DNA of 64,000 nucleotides from Pomacea canaliculata. Taxonomy: Eukaryota > Mollusca > Gastropoda > Architaenioglossa > Ampullariidae. Position 1 is the first letter of the stretch. Each line of letters starts with the position of its first letter. The translations under genes were made by a program, and so were the position numbers. The notes below the pieces were generated by a model. The model ran no database searches and had not been told where the DNA came from. It saw only the letters and a program-made list of their open reading frames with translations. The stretch is taken from contig NC_037592.1 of the NCBI RefSeq assembly GCF_003073045.1, forward strand, positions 1,213,371-1,277,370, given 5' to 3'. This document shows positions 46,301 to 58,200 of the stretch, in pieces.

Positions 46301-49300
46301 ATTCAGGCTCTATATGGCCTATCTATCTATCTATTCCTCTTCGTGCATCAGGTTGCACATAAGGCCTCAACCAGAGTCCGCCACCGATGTCGATCGGCTG
46401 AAACCCGCTCTAGGTGACCCCATGTCCAGCCCTTTCCTTTCATCTCCCTTTCCACTGTTCTTCTCCAAGTTTCCTTTGGGCGGCCTCGTTTTCTTCGGCC
46501 GTCTGGAGTCCATCGTAGGGCGACTCTGGAAAGGTCTGCTGTCTGCTGGCGGAGCACATGTCCAATCCATCGCCAACGCCTTCGTTGAACCTGCGTGGTG
46601 ATGGACTCGGTTTCAGTTCTTCGGTGGAGTTCTTCGTTGCTGATGGTATTTGGCCAAAAGATGTTAAGTATGCGCCTGAGGCATCTGTTTTGGAAGACGT
46701 CAAGCTTGTTACTGATGGTTTTGGTCATCTTCCATGATTCTGATCCGTAAAGGAGGGTGCTGATAACATTTGACTTGAAGATTCTCAGTTTGATCTTCTG
46801 GCTGATGTTTTTTGCCTTCCATGTGCTCCTGAGTGAGGCGAAGGCCTGGCTGGCTTTCGCCAGTCGGACTCGAATCTCCACCTCCGCATCCCCGGTGTTT
46901 GACATTTTGGACCCAAGATAGGTGAAACTGTCAACTTCCTCAATCTCTTCTCCATTTAGTTTGATGCCGTCTTGGACTCTGGCGTTCACTCTCATACTTT
47001 TCGTTTTCTTTGTGCTGACCTTCAAGCCAAGGTTTCCAGCTGTTTCTGAGAAGGCCTTTGTTTTTTCATGCATGTCTTGGTGGCGGTGTGACAGCAGGGC
47101 AATGTCATCAGCAAAGTCCAAGTCTTCCAGCGTTGTTGTTGCTGTCATAGTCATGGTCCATCTGATCCCTCTCCTCTCACTGTCGGTGGAAGTCTTCATG
47201 ATCCAGTCCATGGCCAGGATGAAGAGGAACGGCGACAGAATGCAGCCCTGCTTCACCCCGGTACTGACGTTGAAGGGGTCTGTGAGCTCCGTGTCACAGA
47301 CAACCTGGGATTTGAAATCGCTGTACTGCATTGCAATGACCTGAACAAGTTTTGCAGGGACTCCGTAATGCCTCAGGATCTTCCATAAGGACTCGCGTGG
47401 ATGCTGTCAAAAGCCTTCTCCAGGTCGATGAAATTGATGTACAGCGGTGTGTTCCATTCGTTGCTCTGCTCCAGAATCTGTCGCAGAATGAAGATGTGTT
47501 CGGAGCAGGATCGCCCAGGACGAAATCCTGCTTGCTGTGGTCGGAGGTCTTTCTCAAGAGTTGCCGTCAGTCTTGACAAAACAATCTTGCTGAAGACCTT
47601 GCTGGTGAGGGAAAGAAGTGTTATGCCCTCCAATTATTGCAGTCTCCAAGATCTCCTTTCTTGGGTAACTTGAAGATGAGCCCTGTCTTCCAAGCAACAG
47701 GGAGCTGCCCTGATTCCCAAACTTGCTTGAAGATTTCAGTCAGCTTGGGAGCTGTCACATTTATATCTGCTTTCAACATCTCTGCTGTTATTCCATCTGC
47801 CCCTGGTGCTTTGCCGCTCTTCATTGTCTTGACTGCTGCTGTCACTTCTTCCAGGCTTGGTGGGTCTGTGCAGATGTCAAGGTCTATAGCTGCTGGCTGG
47901 ATGTCTGCAAGCTGAGGGGGATCTGGTCTGTTCAGAACCGACTCAAAATGTTCCTTCCAGCGCTGTAGTTTTTCTGCCTCTCCCTCGATGACATTACCGT
48001 TCACGTCTTTCACTGGTACATCACTGTTCTTAAACCCGTTGTTTAGCTGTTTGTTTATCTTGTACAGTGTCTTCAGGTCATTTTTACTTGCTGCATTTTC
48101 TGCTTCATCTGCCAGTTTCTCTATGTGGTCTCTTTGTCGGTTCTTGCCATCCTCTTTACCTCTTTGTTTAGTTTTGCATATCTTTGTCTGAGTTGTTCTT
48201 TCAGGCGTTCAGATCTGGTGCTGTTGATTCTTTGTTTGGCTGACTTTCTCTCTTCTATCTTCTTCCATGTCTCTTCTCTGATCCACTGTTCTTTCTTTTT
48301 CCGTTGGAAGCCCAGTATTTTCTCTCCTGATTCCTGTAAGACTCGATTGAAGTCGTCTAAGGTCATCTCTTGTTGGTCTCCTAGTGCTTGGAACCTGTTC
48401 TTTACTTCCATAGCAAAGGCCCTTTCGATGACTGGATTTTTCAGTTTGCCAGAGTCCACTCTTTGCTGACGTGCCTGTTTTCCTCGTGATCGACGTAGCT
48501 TCAGGGAAACTGTGGCTATCACAAGAGTGTGGTCACTGGCAACGTCTGCTCCTCTGTAGGCTCTAACATCTTGAAGTGAGCTCCTCCATTTTCGGTTGAT
48601 GATGACATGGTCTATCTGGTTCTTTGTGCTCCCATCTGGTGATGTCCATGTTGCCTTGTGGATGTCTTTGTGTGGGAAGAGTGTGCCACCAATCAGTAGG
48701 TTGTTTTCTTCACAAAAGTCTGCCAGTCTCTCTCCGTTGTCATTGATGGTTCCGATTCCATGTTTGCCCATGACATGCTCCTGCAGGTGTTGTCACTTCC
48801 CACCTTGGCATTGAGATCGCCGATGATGAGCAACATGTCATGGGCTGGAACGCTTTCTGAGGCTGCTTGGAGCTGATCGTAAAAAGCATCCTTGTCTTCT
48901 GCCTCAGAGTCATTTGTTGGTGCATAGCAAGCTAGCACTGTCAGCTTGGTGTACTTTGAATGGAATCTTGCTCTCAAAAGCCTGGGTCCATAAGGCTTCC
49001 ATTCCAGCAGTGCCTTTTCCGTTTTCTTGTTGAGGAGTAGAGCTACTCCTTCAGAGTGCTGAGCGTCTGATCTTCCTGAGAACAAGATGGTATGTCCTGA
49101 CGCTAGTCTCCTCTTTCCCGTGCCGGTCCATCTGACCTCACTGACTCCCAGGATGTCCAGGTTGTAGTTGTCAAACTCCTTGACTAGTTGGAGCATCCTG
49201 CCAGTCTGGTACAAGGTCTGGACGTTCCAGCACCCCACCCTCAACTTCTGCCTCGGCTTCAGTAAATCCACTGTCGGGGCGCCAGCTCCCTTTCGGGTTT

Positions 49301-51634
49301 GGCTGTCGTCCGTCATTAGTCCAGTCACCTGGTGTGCTTCATTACCTCCGCCATCTGTGACGAGTTCTCTGGTTTTAGTTTCTGTAACATACTTTTTTTT
49401 ACATGGTGGGGTTGTTAGCCCTACCACAACCTAATTTACCTCTAGGTGAGGTGTCCACCTTAGTCGCCTCTTACGACATGCCTGGCTGGATGGCAGGGAC
49501 CCTATTCTTACAATGCTTGCTAGGCAAGCATACCCCGGGGTCCCACTGGGGGCTCTATATGGCCAGAGAAGAAGAATACTAGAATACTAGAATTGGCCAA
49601 GCCAATCAGCACATGCTTACGGGTCATCTTAACAAAAAAGGCAAGTCTACTGGCAAGTTAAATGATCGATACGGACCTTCTGAACCATTTTTGCTAACAA
49701 TATTGGGTTGCAAAACAATATTTTACTTAAAGTTGCATCTAAAACTCGATCTGGTGCAGTACAAGAAGGCTATCATATTTTGTCAAATGACATCATCCAA
49801 GCTTAGGGAAGAGTGCAATTAATTATCTCAGGCTGAAGGTTGTTTTGGCTTTGTGTATGCACTTTTGCTTTGCTTATAGTTATCCAGTTTGCCATTTTAC
49901 TTGCCTCTTCCTGCAACTGGACACACACTGTGTGGATGTATCTGGATGTGTGTTGCCAAGTGGCCATATTTGTTTAGTATAATGATGGCTGAACTTGTTT
50001 ACATGGCTCTGTTTGAAATAGGCATCTGAGCTTGAATACCTACCATGTTCAAGAATTGTATAGCTGTGTCGGTAATATTTGTAGTTACTTGTGTCATCCA
50101 TCGTCAATTTGTTTTTTGAGCCTGAGACAATTTGGGTTTCAGTATAGGGCGATGTAGTCTTCCTTGGGACGATATGGTTATGGCTTGGGCGATTTGACTC
50201 AGGTTGTTGGGCAATATGGTCTTAGGGATGAAATAACTGGTGATTGTTTGTGATCTGATGATGTATTATTAATCTGGAGACTCAGAGAGCTTATTATTGA
50301 TGATCTTTTTATGCCTTTTCAGGGATAGTAGCAGAATGCCAACAAGACCGATCACAGATCAAGAACAGAGACATAGCTATGAAGATTCTACTGTCGAGGT
50401 GAATGTAAAAAGTCACTGCCAGTAGCATTAATCAAGCATGCACATGACTCATTTTATTATCATTAAAAAATAGAAAGATCTTTCAAGCCTAGTTTTAGTT
50501 TATCTTGTTTGTGGACTTTATGGGTTAGTATTCTTTTGCTGATTTTGTTGAATATAGAAACTATAAGTACTAGGAGGGTGAAGAAAATGCAGTTCAGACA
50601 TTTTCGCTGCATTCTGCAATGCCAACACATTTTTTTATTAATATATACAAGAAATATAATGTATTGGAATTTCATTGACCATTTGATGGAGATCCAACCT
50701 ACCATGACAATGTATCTTTACTCCTAACTGTGTGTGTAAATGTCTGTATGAGTATGTATGCCTGCCCTTGTGAGCAAAAGAAAAATTTCTGTCTTGGGTA
50801 TCCTCTACAGACAATAAAGTCTGATTTGATTTGATCTTTTGCTATTTATCTAAATTGTGCAAAGCCTTTAAAGGCCATCTCTTAATTAGTATTGTACACG
50901 AAAATCTCTAGCAATAATCAAAATAATTTTTTATTTTAATTTCACTTGTATTTATGATCTTTTCATGTGACACTTTGCTCTCACTAATGCTCGTCATGTC
51001 CTGTATGAGTCAGATTAAGTTATTCTTAAGAGGTAAACTTTCCAGATTAAAAAAAAATGTCAACTGCTAATGATACAACATGTATTAAAAATCTTTAAAC
51101 CACTTGTTAAAATGAATAAAATAAAATACAGCATATTTATATATTCTTCTTTTCCTATTCATTCCCAGTGGAGCATAGGGTCACAATTACACCACAATAT
51201 TTATATATAATAACTATATAATAGTGTGGGTGATCTTTAGCATTTTACAGGTTAGAGCAGCAGGTATCAAGAGAAACCAATTTGTTCATGATGCTAATAG
51301 ATGTGGTTTTGGTGTTTGAAATTTATGTGACAAGTTATTGATCTTTTACAGACTGTACCAAAAGCAGCTCAATGAACAGGAAGCAGCTTTTCAGCAGAAA
51401 CGAAAAATGCAGATGGGATCAGCTGGCCGCTCAGAAAAGATCCGAACATACAACTACAGCCAAGATCGCATTACTGATCATCGTGGCCCCATTACCTTCC
51501 ACAATGTGCCTCTTTTTTTGTCTGGGACAGAGTCCTTTGATGACCTCCTGAATACTCTGATCTTACAGTCTCGTTTAATGTGGCTTAATGCAGTCATAAG
51601 TGAATTCGTTGAAACGTCAAAAATAAAAAATTAG
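43333..51634 (+). CDS. MTRF1L: mitochondrial class I peptide chain release factor, MTRF1L (mtRF1a) type, 7 exons
   Basis: Recognises UAA/UAG on mitochondrial ribosomes and triggers peptide release. Exons: 43333-43906, 44149-44231, 44752-44935, 45274-45437, 46071-46188, 50323-50398, 51352-51634; GT-AG introns and phases all agree. The stop-codon recognition motif is PRT (312-314, in [19 protein letters not shown]), matching the PxT of RF1 and MTRF1L and lacking the insertion of MTRF1. The catalytic GGQ (356-358, [11 protein letters not shown]) is in exon 5. Other conserved blocks are [30 protein letters not shown] and [20 protein letters not shown]. From the first Met it is 493 residues. The internal Met96 (43618), followed by [20 protein letters not shown], looks like the start of a mitochondrial targeting peptide and would give 398, close to human MTRF1L (about 380). 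Intron 5 contains a complete LINE. Confidence 0.92.
46320..49550 (-). mobile_element. near full-length non-LTR retrotransposon (EN + RT) in a release factor intron
   Basis: Minus strand, 3.23 kb, flanked by the perfect 14 bp duplication GGCTCTATATGGCC (46306-46319 and 49551-49564). Order: 5' UTR; apurinic-type endonuclease from about 49300 ([41 protein letters not shown], then [10 protein letters not shown] and VASDHTLV); RT with [54 protein letters not shown] and the catalytic FADDIALL; C-terminal [12 protein letters not shown] and [14 protein letters not shown]. The 3' end is a short (GATA)n tail at 46320-46334. The open frame is broken by at least four frameshifts (near 48700, 48100, 47620 and 47330), so it looks inactive, or the assembly has indel errors. 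RTE-like affinity is possible; the clade is not certain. Confidence 0.93.
50725..50840 (+). repeat. possible LINE 3' tail
   Basis: GACAATAAAGTCTGATTTGA followed by TTTGATCTTTT: an AATAAAGT end with (TTTGA)n, a form common at the 3' ends of L2/CR1-like elements. It lies in intron 6 of the release factor gene. Single copy in the window. Confidence 0.35.
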
Positions 51635-51800
51635 GTGTGTGTAATATTGTGTGCATGTGTGTGTTGGTCTGTGGTCTGACATCATATTCTTCTTCACAGA
51701 AAACATTGTTAATATTGGTTTTCTTATGGAGAGAGTGGGAGGTGGTCATTACAGGTAAGATGTAAGATTATTTTGTACTATGCAAAATTAATTTGTTGGA

Positions 51801-51806
51801 AATAAA
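51801..51806 (+). terminator. candidate poly(A) signal of the release factor gene
   Basis: AATAAA 167 bp after the stop at 51634, before the foldback element begins at 51896. Confidence 0.45.
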
Positions 51807-51895
51807 GATCTTTTTGCAACAGGATTGTGTTTGAAGAATACTTCCCACAATACATTTTGCATAGATTTTCAGAAAAGTACCGATATGTGATTAAA

Positions 51896-52243
51896 GACCA
51901 ACCTGAATGTTTTGCGTTTTTTGCAGCTTTTGGTAGATATAGGCGATATAAACCTAACCTGTAAATTTCAGCCTCCAAACTCCATTTGTTAATTATCTGC
52001 TACCAAAGTATGCGATTTGCACCTGCGATCAACTAGTGCCGCTACGTCACGTTACGCCATTCACAAGTGTACCAAGGTGACGTAGTACACTCTTAGCAGT
52101 GGTCATTGATTACAGGTGTGAATCGCAGTCGATAGTTAATTAATAGATGGTTTTGGAGGCTGAAATTTACAGGTTAGGTTTATGTCGCCTATGTCTACAG
52201 ACTTCTGAAAAAAAAAACAACATGCAAACCGTTCAGGTTGGTC
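51896..52243. mobile_element. foldback MITE-like element, 348 bp, nearly palindromic
   Basis: The outer ends are GACCAACCTGAATGTTTTGC and, at the right, its inverse GCAAACCGTTCAGGTTGGTC. Arms of about 160 bp match closely. AAACCTAACCTGTAAATTTC on the left is mirrored exactly by GAAATTTACAGGTTAGGTTT on the right, and TGCGATTTGCACCTG pairs with CAGGTGTGAATCGCA. The centre is short (about 52055-52075). It has no coding capacity and would form a strong hairpin. No clear target duplication is visible in the flanks (TTAAA, AAGCC). Confidence 0.85.
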
Positions 52244-53340
52244 AAGCCATTGAAAGTGTCTAAAATCCAGAGCAAGAATTCCTTCAAAATCCTTTTAACT
52301 TCTCAGAGAAACTAGGTTCATGATGGCCTTTATAACATCTCAGAGATTTTTTAGATAAATGGGGTACATGTACCCATTTGCTGTTGCGTTTCAGTCTATG
52401 GCCTCGACAAGCTTCAAACCCTTGAGATTTTGCTGTCAACTTAATGAGCAGTATATTATGTAATATACAACGACTAAGTTATTGCTATCATATATTTGGA
52501 AAAAGTTTTGCTTACCAGATACATGGACTATAGAACCAAAAATCAGACCTCTGCAAAAAAAAAAAGTTTACATTGTGCAGCATCCTGTAATAGGCGAGGA
52601 ATGAATGGCTGTAAACAGTTTGTGATGGACTGACTAAAAAGTGCATTACTCAACACATTTAAATTTCAGGGGAACTTTTTTTTTTATCATTTCTACTGAC
52701 AGGACAACAAACTTCAAGATTTATTTTTAAACATGTTCAATGATGGTTCCTCTGCTTGGATTACTCTCCCCTTGGTTTCCAACAAACTGCTTTTTTTAAA
52801 GGGTTACAAGCAGTTGTACAGAAGAAGGGTCGGGGTGGATTCACAGACGAAGAAAACGTCCATCCTTACCCCTTTTCTCCCACACCAACCTACACAGATT
52901 TTTTTTCCCCCAAGGGGAAGTAGCTCTTCAACTATTGCCAGTGAATTGTCGCAGTCATCTCCCCTAATCGTTTTTCCTGGGATTTTTTTTTTTTTTGTTG
53001 TTGTTGTGGGTATCCGTGAATGACAGTGACATATTAGTTCCATGAAATGCTGTTATTAAGTTCAGAGACTATTTATTTGAGAATCACTTTATTTTTCACG
53101 CATTATATTTATTAACACGACTTTGCTAAACATTAAGACTTATGAAAGATAAAATAGAGGTTGACAGGTACAAACATTTTATTTATTCATAAAGGTTTTG
53201 TTTTTGCCTGTTTATTCCTGCATTTAGGGAATAAGACATACAATTATAACTGCACTATATAAATAAAGCGAAATACAAAGATAGTTGCTTTAAACTAAGT
53301 AAAAAGTGATGACCGGAAGAGCGGGGTAAGTGTAGGAAGG
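52244..53340. other. intergenic stretch without recognisable genes
   Basis: AT-rich, with A or T runs at 52210-52220, 52555-52566, 52677-52686 and 52983-52997. Open frames at 52733-53043 on both strands cross these tracts and lack motifs. Confidence 0.4.
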
Positions 53341-53700
53341 AGGGGAGTGTCACGATTGTTGGGGGGAACAGCCTAACCGCGTCTGCTGCAAACAGCTAAT
53401 ACTTCAGTCGAGCCAACACCTCTGGCACCAGATCTGTAAGTATTCATCATGTCAGTTTGTAGTTTATATTTCCATCTGCGAACAGTTTGAATTGTAAATA
53501 AAGCGCATTGAGCGGGATTTGAGGAGGGAGTCGCTGTCCTGTCAGACGCGTTCGCGAGCCGGCCATTTTTGTCATCGACCGCACTGGCACTGGTACTGAG
53601 CAGCAGAGAACTATTTGAGAACATGTTGCTCCAGCCATGCTACCCTGTGTCGATGATTTATAGATATTTTGCGTCATGTAGGTGGTCGATCAGTTTTATC
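53341..53700 (+). promoter_or_regulatory. CpG-containing stretch, possible promoter or 5' UTR exon of the tetraspanin gene
   Basis: GC and CpG are raised around 53520-53585 (CAGACGCGTTCGCGAGCCGG). It lies 1.6-1.9 kb upstream of the tetraspanin start. Minus-strand frames here (to 53677) are an alternative reading without recognisable domains. Confidence 0.3.
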
Positions 53701-53835
53701 CATTGTGATTAATGCCATTTTCCCTATACAACTGAAACGAATTTTCTTCCGTAATCATAGTGTCGTATTGGCTATTAAAAGTGTTGCTGCGTTAGTATGC
53801 AAACAGATTATTACAATTTAGATATTAAAATGTTT

Positions 53836-54142
53836 TTATCGGATTTTGGAGGTATCAGAAAGGCAGTCGTCATCCATGCTGGACTGATTATTGTCCAGTA
53901 TTAGTTCTTTGTACGTGTCTGCTGTCTTGTGGGTCGACGGCAGGTCCTCAGAGGTTGACGTCTGTGGAGATGTGTGGGGATTTGTTGTTGTTATGGTAGA
54001 GCAGATATGACTACAGAACGTGTTGTGGCCTTTGGTCCGCTTTTCCATCATACACATGGGGCCAAATGGGGGTTCACGCCAATCTTCTTGAGATGGCTGT
54101 TGAGATTGCAGTGTCGATCTCAAAAAGAAGAATCTTCATGGT
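53836..54142 (-). CDS. possible terminal exon of an unknown minus-strand gene
   Basis: An open minus-strand frame ends in TAA at 53836 and can start just after a CTCCTCAG acceptor-like site near 54143. The C-terminal half is Ser/Thr/Asp-rich (TSEDLPSTHKTADTYKELIL, then DDDCLSDTSKIR), more protein-like than noise. No upstream exon or family could be identified. It may equally be chance. Confidence 0.25.
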
Positions 54143-55268
54143 AAGTTTGGCCTGAGGAGGGGAAGGGAGAGAGGGTGTAAGCGGGCCGCAGCTGTGGAGG
54201 GGGCTTTGGTTAGTAATTTTTTGTTCGTTGTTTTTTTTTTCTCTTTTAAGCAAAAGCAAAAAAGAAAAGACAATCGCTTCACCACTACTCGAGTTACTGC
54301 TACCTCCAATAATCTGTGATAACTGTGACATCACACACATGCATTAGGGTGAAGGATATAAACCTTGTATTGTCTTTAATTTTTATTTCTTTAATCTGTC
54401 AAGTTTTTCATGTCCACTGGTGACATTTTCCTACAGAATGGGAGGGAATAGTTTGATCTTTTTACGTTATTTTCCCTCATTTACTGACCACTCACATGTA
54501 CACAGCTCTAAAATGTTCATCTCATGCAGTGTTGTAGATCCTAGCTGTGTACACTTTTTCTAATGTTTGCTGTCTATATTAAGTTACTAAACAAAATGTA
54601 GATATTGCTAGTTGAATTAAGTTGTAAGCATACTGTTATATTTTGGAAAAATAATGAACAATTACAATTAATGATTAATGCAAGGGGTATTGAAAGATCA
54701 TCTGCTCTGGGGCCTGAAAAGATTGTTTCATCTGTTTGACCACCCATCCTTATACTTTCACTGAGACATTCATCCAGTTTGACTTTTGCCCACTGATTGT
54801 GGAAGAAGCAGTGAATCCATCAGTACATCCTTCAGGCGACTTCACTGTTAAGCAACTATAGCAGGAGGTGCTCACACCACATCTTGTCAAAAGCTTTCGT
54901 CATGTGAAAGAAAGAAGCAAAAAATTTGGCTTTTTTTATCTTGAAAAGCACATTCAGTCTTGAGGGATGAGTGCCAGCTTATCTTCAGTGTTTCCATTTT
55001 TTTTTCTGTCACCAGTCCTATGCGGGGCACCGAATCTTGTTGTCTTCGAAAAATAGGAGTAGGCAGTAATAGAGCAGTATAGATGTATCCTGTTTGAACA
55101 AGTTTGCATGCAGTTTATACATGCACGTGTATGTGAAAAAGAAGGTGCAAGATTGTGTGCGATGTGTTGAACTATAGATAAAAGGCATTTTTTTTTTTTT
55201 ATTGAAAGCAGTTGGTAATTTATTTCCTCAACAGTGAGCCAGACTGCATTTAAACATCTCACATAACA
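54143..55268. other. upstream region of the tetraspanin gene
   Basis: AT-rich, no coding seen apart from the start of the possible exon noted above. A run of T lies at 55188-55200. The bases just before the ATG at 55269 probably belong to its 5' UTR. Confidence 0.35.
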
Positions 55269-58200
55269 ATGGGTTGTGCTGTTGGTTGTGCTCGCCTTCT
55301 GCTGATTGGTTTCAACTTTGTGTTTTGGGTAAGTATGTGTTGCCACAGATCTTGAGACAACTAACATAGCCAGAGCAGCTGTATGGTGACTGATAACAGT
55401 TTTTATTTTTGAGGAGAATTAAGCATTCACCTCACACTTTTCCATATTGCAACAGAGTATTTCACATTGTGATATGTACACTTGTACAGAAATGCATGTA
55501 TATACACATATCCAAAACAAGAAAACATATATGCAATCATAAACCAAGTCATATATAGTGTGAATGAAGTAAATTGTGAGCAGAGACTTTCACTATTTCC
55601 CACCTTCATAGATCTCTCAACAATCCTAGAGGCTGTTTGACCAAATTGGTTCTCCCATCCTTCTTTGTGGGCACTTTAGTGGGCACCACCTCCTGTTGAA
55701 GGAGTGGGTGTGTGGAATTTGAATGATGCTAAAATGGGTGGTTGGGATCTGTTTTTAAGATTTAGGATGGGACATGCCTATGTCACGTATTCCCACTTTG
55801 TTTTCCCGCCAGTTGGTGGTGCCAGGAACTTTTTACTATTGTACATGTTTTCATTATTTGTCCTGACATTAATATCAGTTTTTGACGTCTGGCTCTTTGT
55901 TTGTCTTGTTTAAGTGCACTCCACCGGCAGCTATTTTTATCATTTTTAAAGTTGGTGAGGTTTACCATAGGATTTGATGTTTTTATATTTTATTAGATTG
56001 TGGTTTAAGGTTCTGGCTTAAAAGTGGCCATTTGGGTTACCTTACCTTTTTAACATATTACCTACCATTTTATATTATCCTTTTTCAGTATGTTAGCTTT
56101 TATTGTTAGTGATGTTGCTATTGTATCACGTATGGGTCTTGTTTTTAACCCTTTTAACTTATTACCATTTCTTTCCATGATATAGCCGTAGCTGCTGGCA
56201 TTGCATAAGACTCTTAACTGGCCAGCCTCCAAGCTTTAGTTACCTATCATTGTGACCTTTCTTAAATGGCCCAGCTCTAGGTACCTATCATTATGACCTC
56301 CCTTTAATATTCCAGCTCTATATGCTGTGGAGCTTCTATAAGTCAGAGCTTCAAGGGACCGATGAAAAAAAAAATCGAGTCACAGAAGGTTCGAGTTAAG
56401 GAAGTTTATGACCACCCTTTGATTGTCCAGCTCTGTGTACCTATTGTTGTGACCTCCCTCTCATGGTCCAGCTCCATAGCATTTAAGTTGCTTGTCTTTG
56501 CTGCAACAAGGACATGATCCTTTAGTACCCTTGGCCATTTTGGCATCCCAAGCTTACCAGGCTGCCAAGGCAGTCTCATCATCAGTTGCAGTCACTAGTG
56601 TCATCTGACTGTAAGTCTGTCTTCGTGGCCTATGATCAGTCCCTATGTCAATGCCACTGAGACACATTGGGACATTAAGCCAAAGTTTGCCCTTATGGCC
56701 TATGTTCAGTCTCTGTGTCTAGGTCAGAGTAAGTTACATTCCATTCTGACCTGTCTTTTTGTCCGCCCATCTCCTGACCTTTCTGTGTGGCAGGAGGAGG
56801 TAGTACCCAGTAGACTTTGGACTGGACTCACCAATACCATGCATTCCCACCTTTTTTTAGGAGAACCACCACCAGTTTGTCCTTTACTGTTGTATTATGT
56901 TTTAATCATTTGTCCCAGCATTCAAAATTTTTTGCCAGCAATTATTTTTTACAGCTAGCTCATTGTTTTTCTTATTTATGTCAACCCCAGTGGTAGAAAA
57001 TAGTAAAACTCTACCTTCAGATTTAAGATATTCATTTAATTCACGGCCTCTGTTTAAATAATTTAACAATAACGATAACAACAACAACCGACTTTATTAA
57101 TCCCAACAGGCAATTTAAATGGGAGCTGTACCCTGTTTCCAAAATATATTTATATGGAAAAAAAAACCCAAACAAAGAAACAAAAAAACCCACACACATG
57201 CACACCTACCCATCACACACACACACCGCTGATAGTTCATCTGTGATTGAGTAGCTGAACTGCGGATGGCACAAAAGATTTCAGATGCCTATTGCTTTTG
57301 CATACTGGCATGGCATAGCGTTTACCGGAGCTTAATAAAACAAATTCTCCCGCTAGCACATGTTCAGGTATGGACAGAATGCGGGAAGCATTTCAAAATC
57401 TGTTTCCCTATTTATGTTGTTCCTGTTTTTTTTTTTTTGGTAGTCATGTTGTTTATTATTAAGTGGTTTTGTTGATAAATTGTCTGATGGTCTTACTTTT
57501 GACAATTTCAAAAACGTGACTCTCTCTCACTATAATATAGCCTTCATTGCTGGCTTGGCATAAAAAAACTAAACAAACAAGTCCTACAGCACATAACTGG
57601 TTTTAACTTTTTGTGTTGGTGCTTTTGAGATACATGCATTTGTGAAAGCAACACTGCTGAAAGTTTTTAATTAATGATTGAAAACTGTAGTATCAGCATT
57701 GTGAGAGTTGTGAATGTTAAACATTTTTTTTTTTTTACATATCAAGGCATATACACACACACCCCACTTTACCCATATGTATAGATATACTAACTGTAGG
57801 TCTAATTTATACTGCTTTATCATTCTTTAACTAGCTGTCTGGTGTAGCAATTCTGGGTGTGGGCGTATGGATCTTGGTGGATCCCAACCTCCAGGACTTC
57901 ATTGATGTTGTTCACATAACAGAGGATGAACACTTCCGCAATGCTGCCTACATCCTCATTGCATTTGGTGCATTCATCTTCCTTGTGGGCTTTTGCGGAT
58001 GTTGTGGAGCCATCCGCAATAGCAAATGTCTGCTGGGATTTGTGCGTATACAGTGCTAAAGTGACTTTTTATATGTGTGTTTGGGAGGAGAATGTATAAT
58101 GCATGTGCATATGAAGTTTATTTTAGTACAGTTGGTCATAAGGGTTTGGGCTAGGGTTACGATTATATTATATGCAGGTCTGTTCAGTGTAAACAACTGT

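Noticed and set aside
46314..49434. Plus-strand frames opposite the intronic LINE
   Set aside because: They are antisense shadows of the minus-strand endonuclease and reverse transcriptase frames, which carry recognisable motifs.
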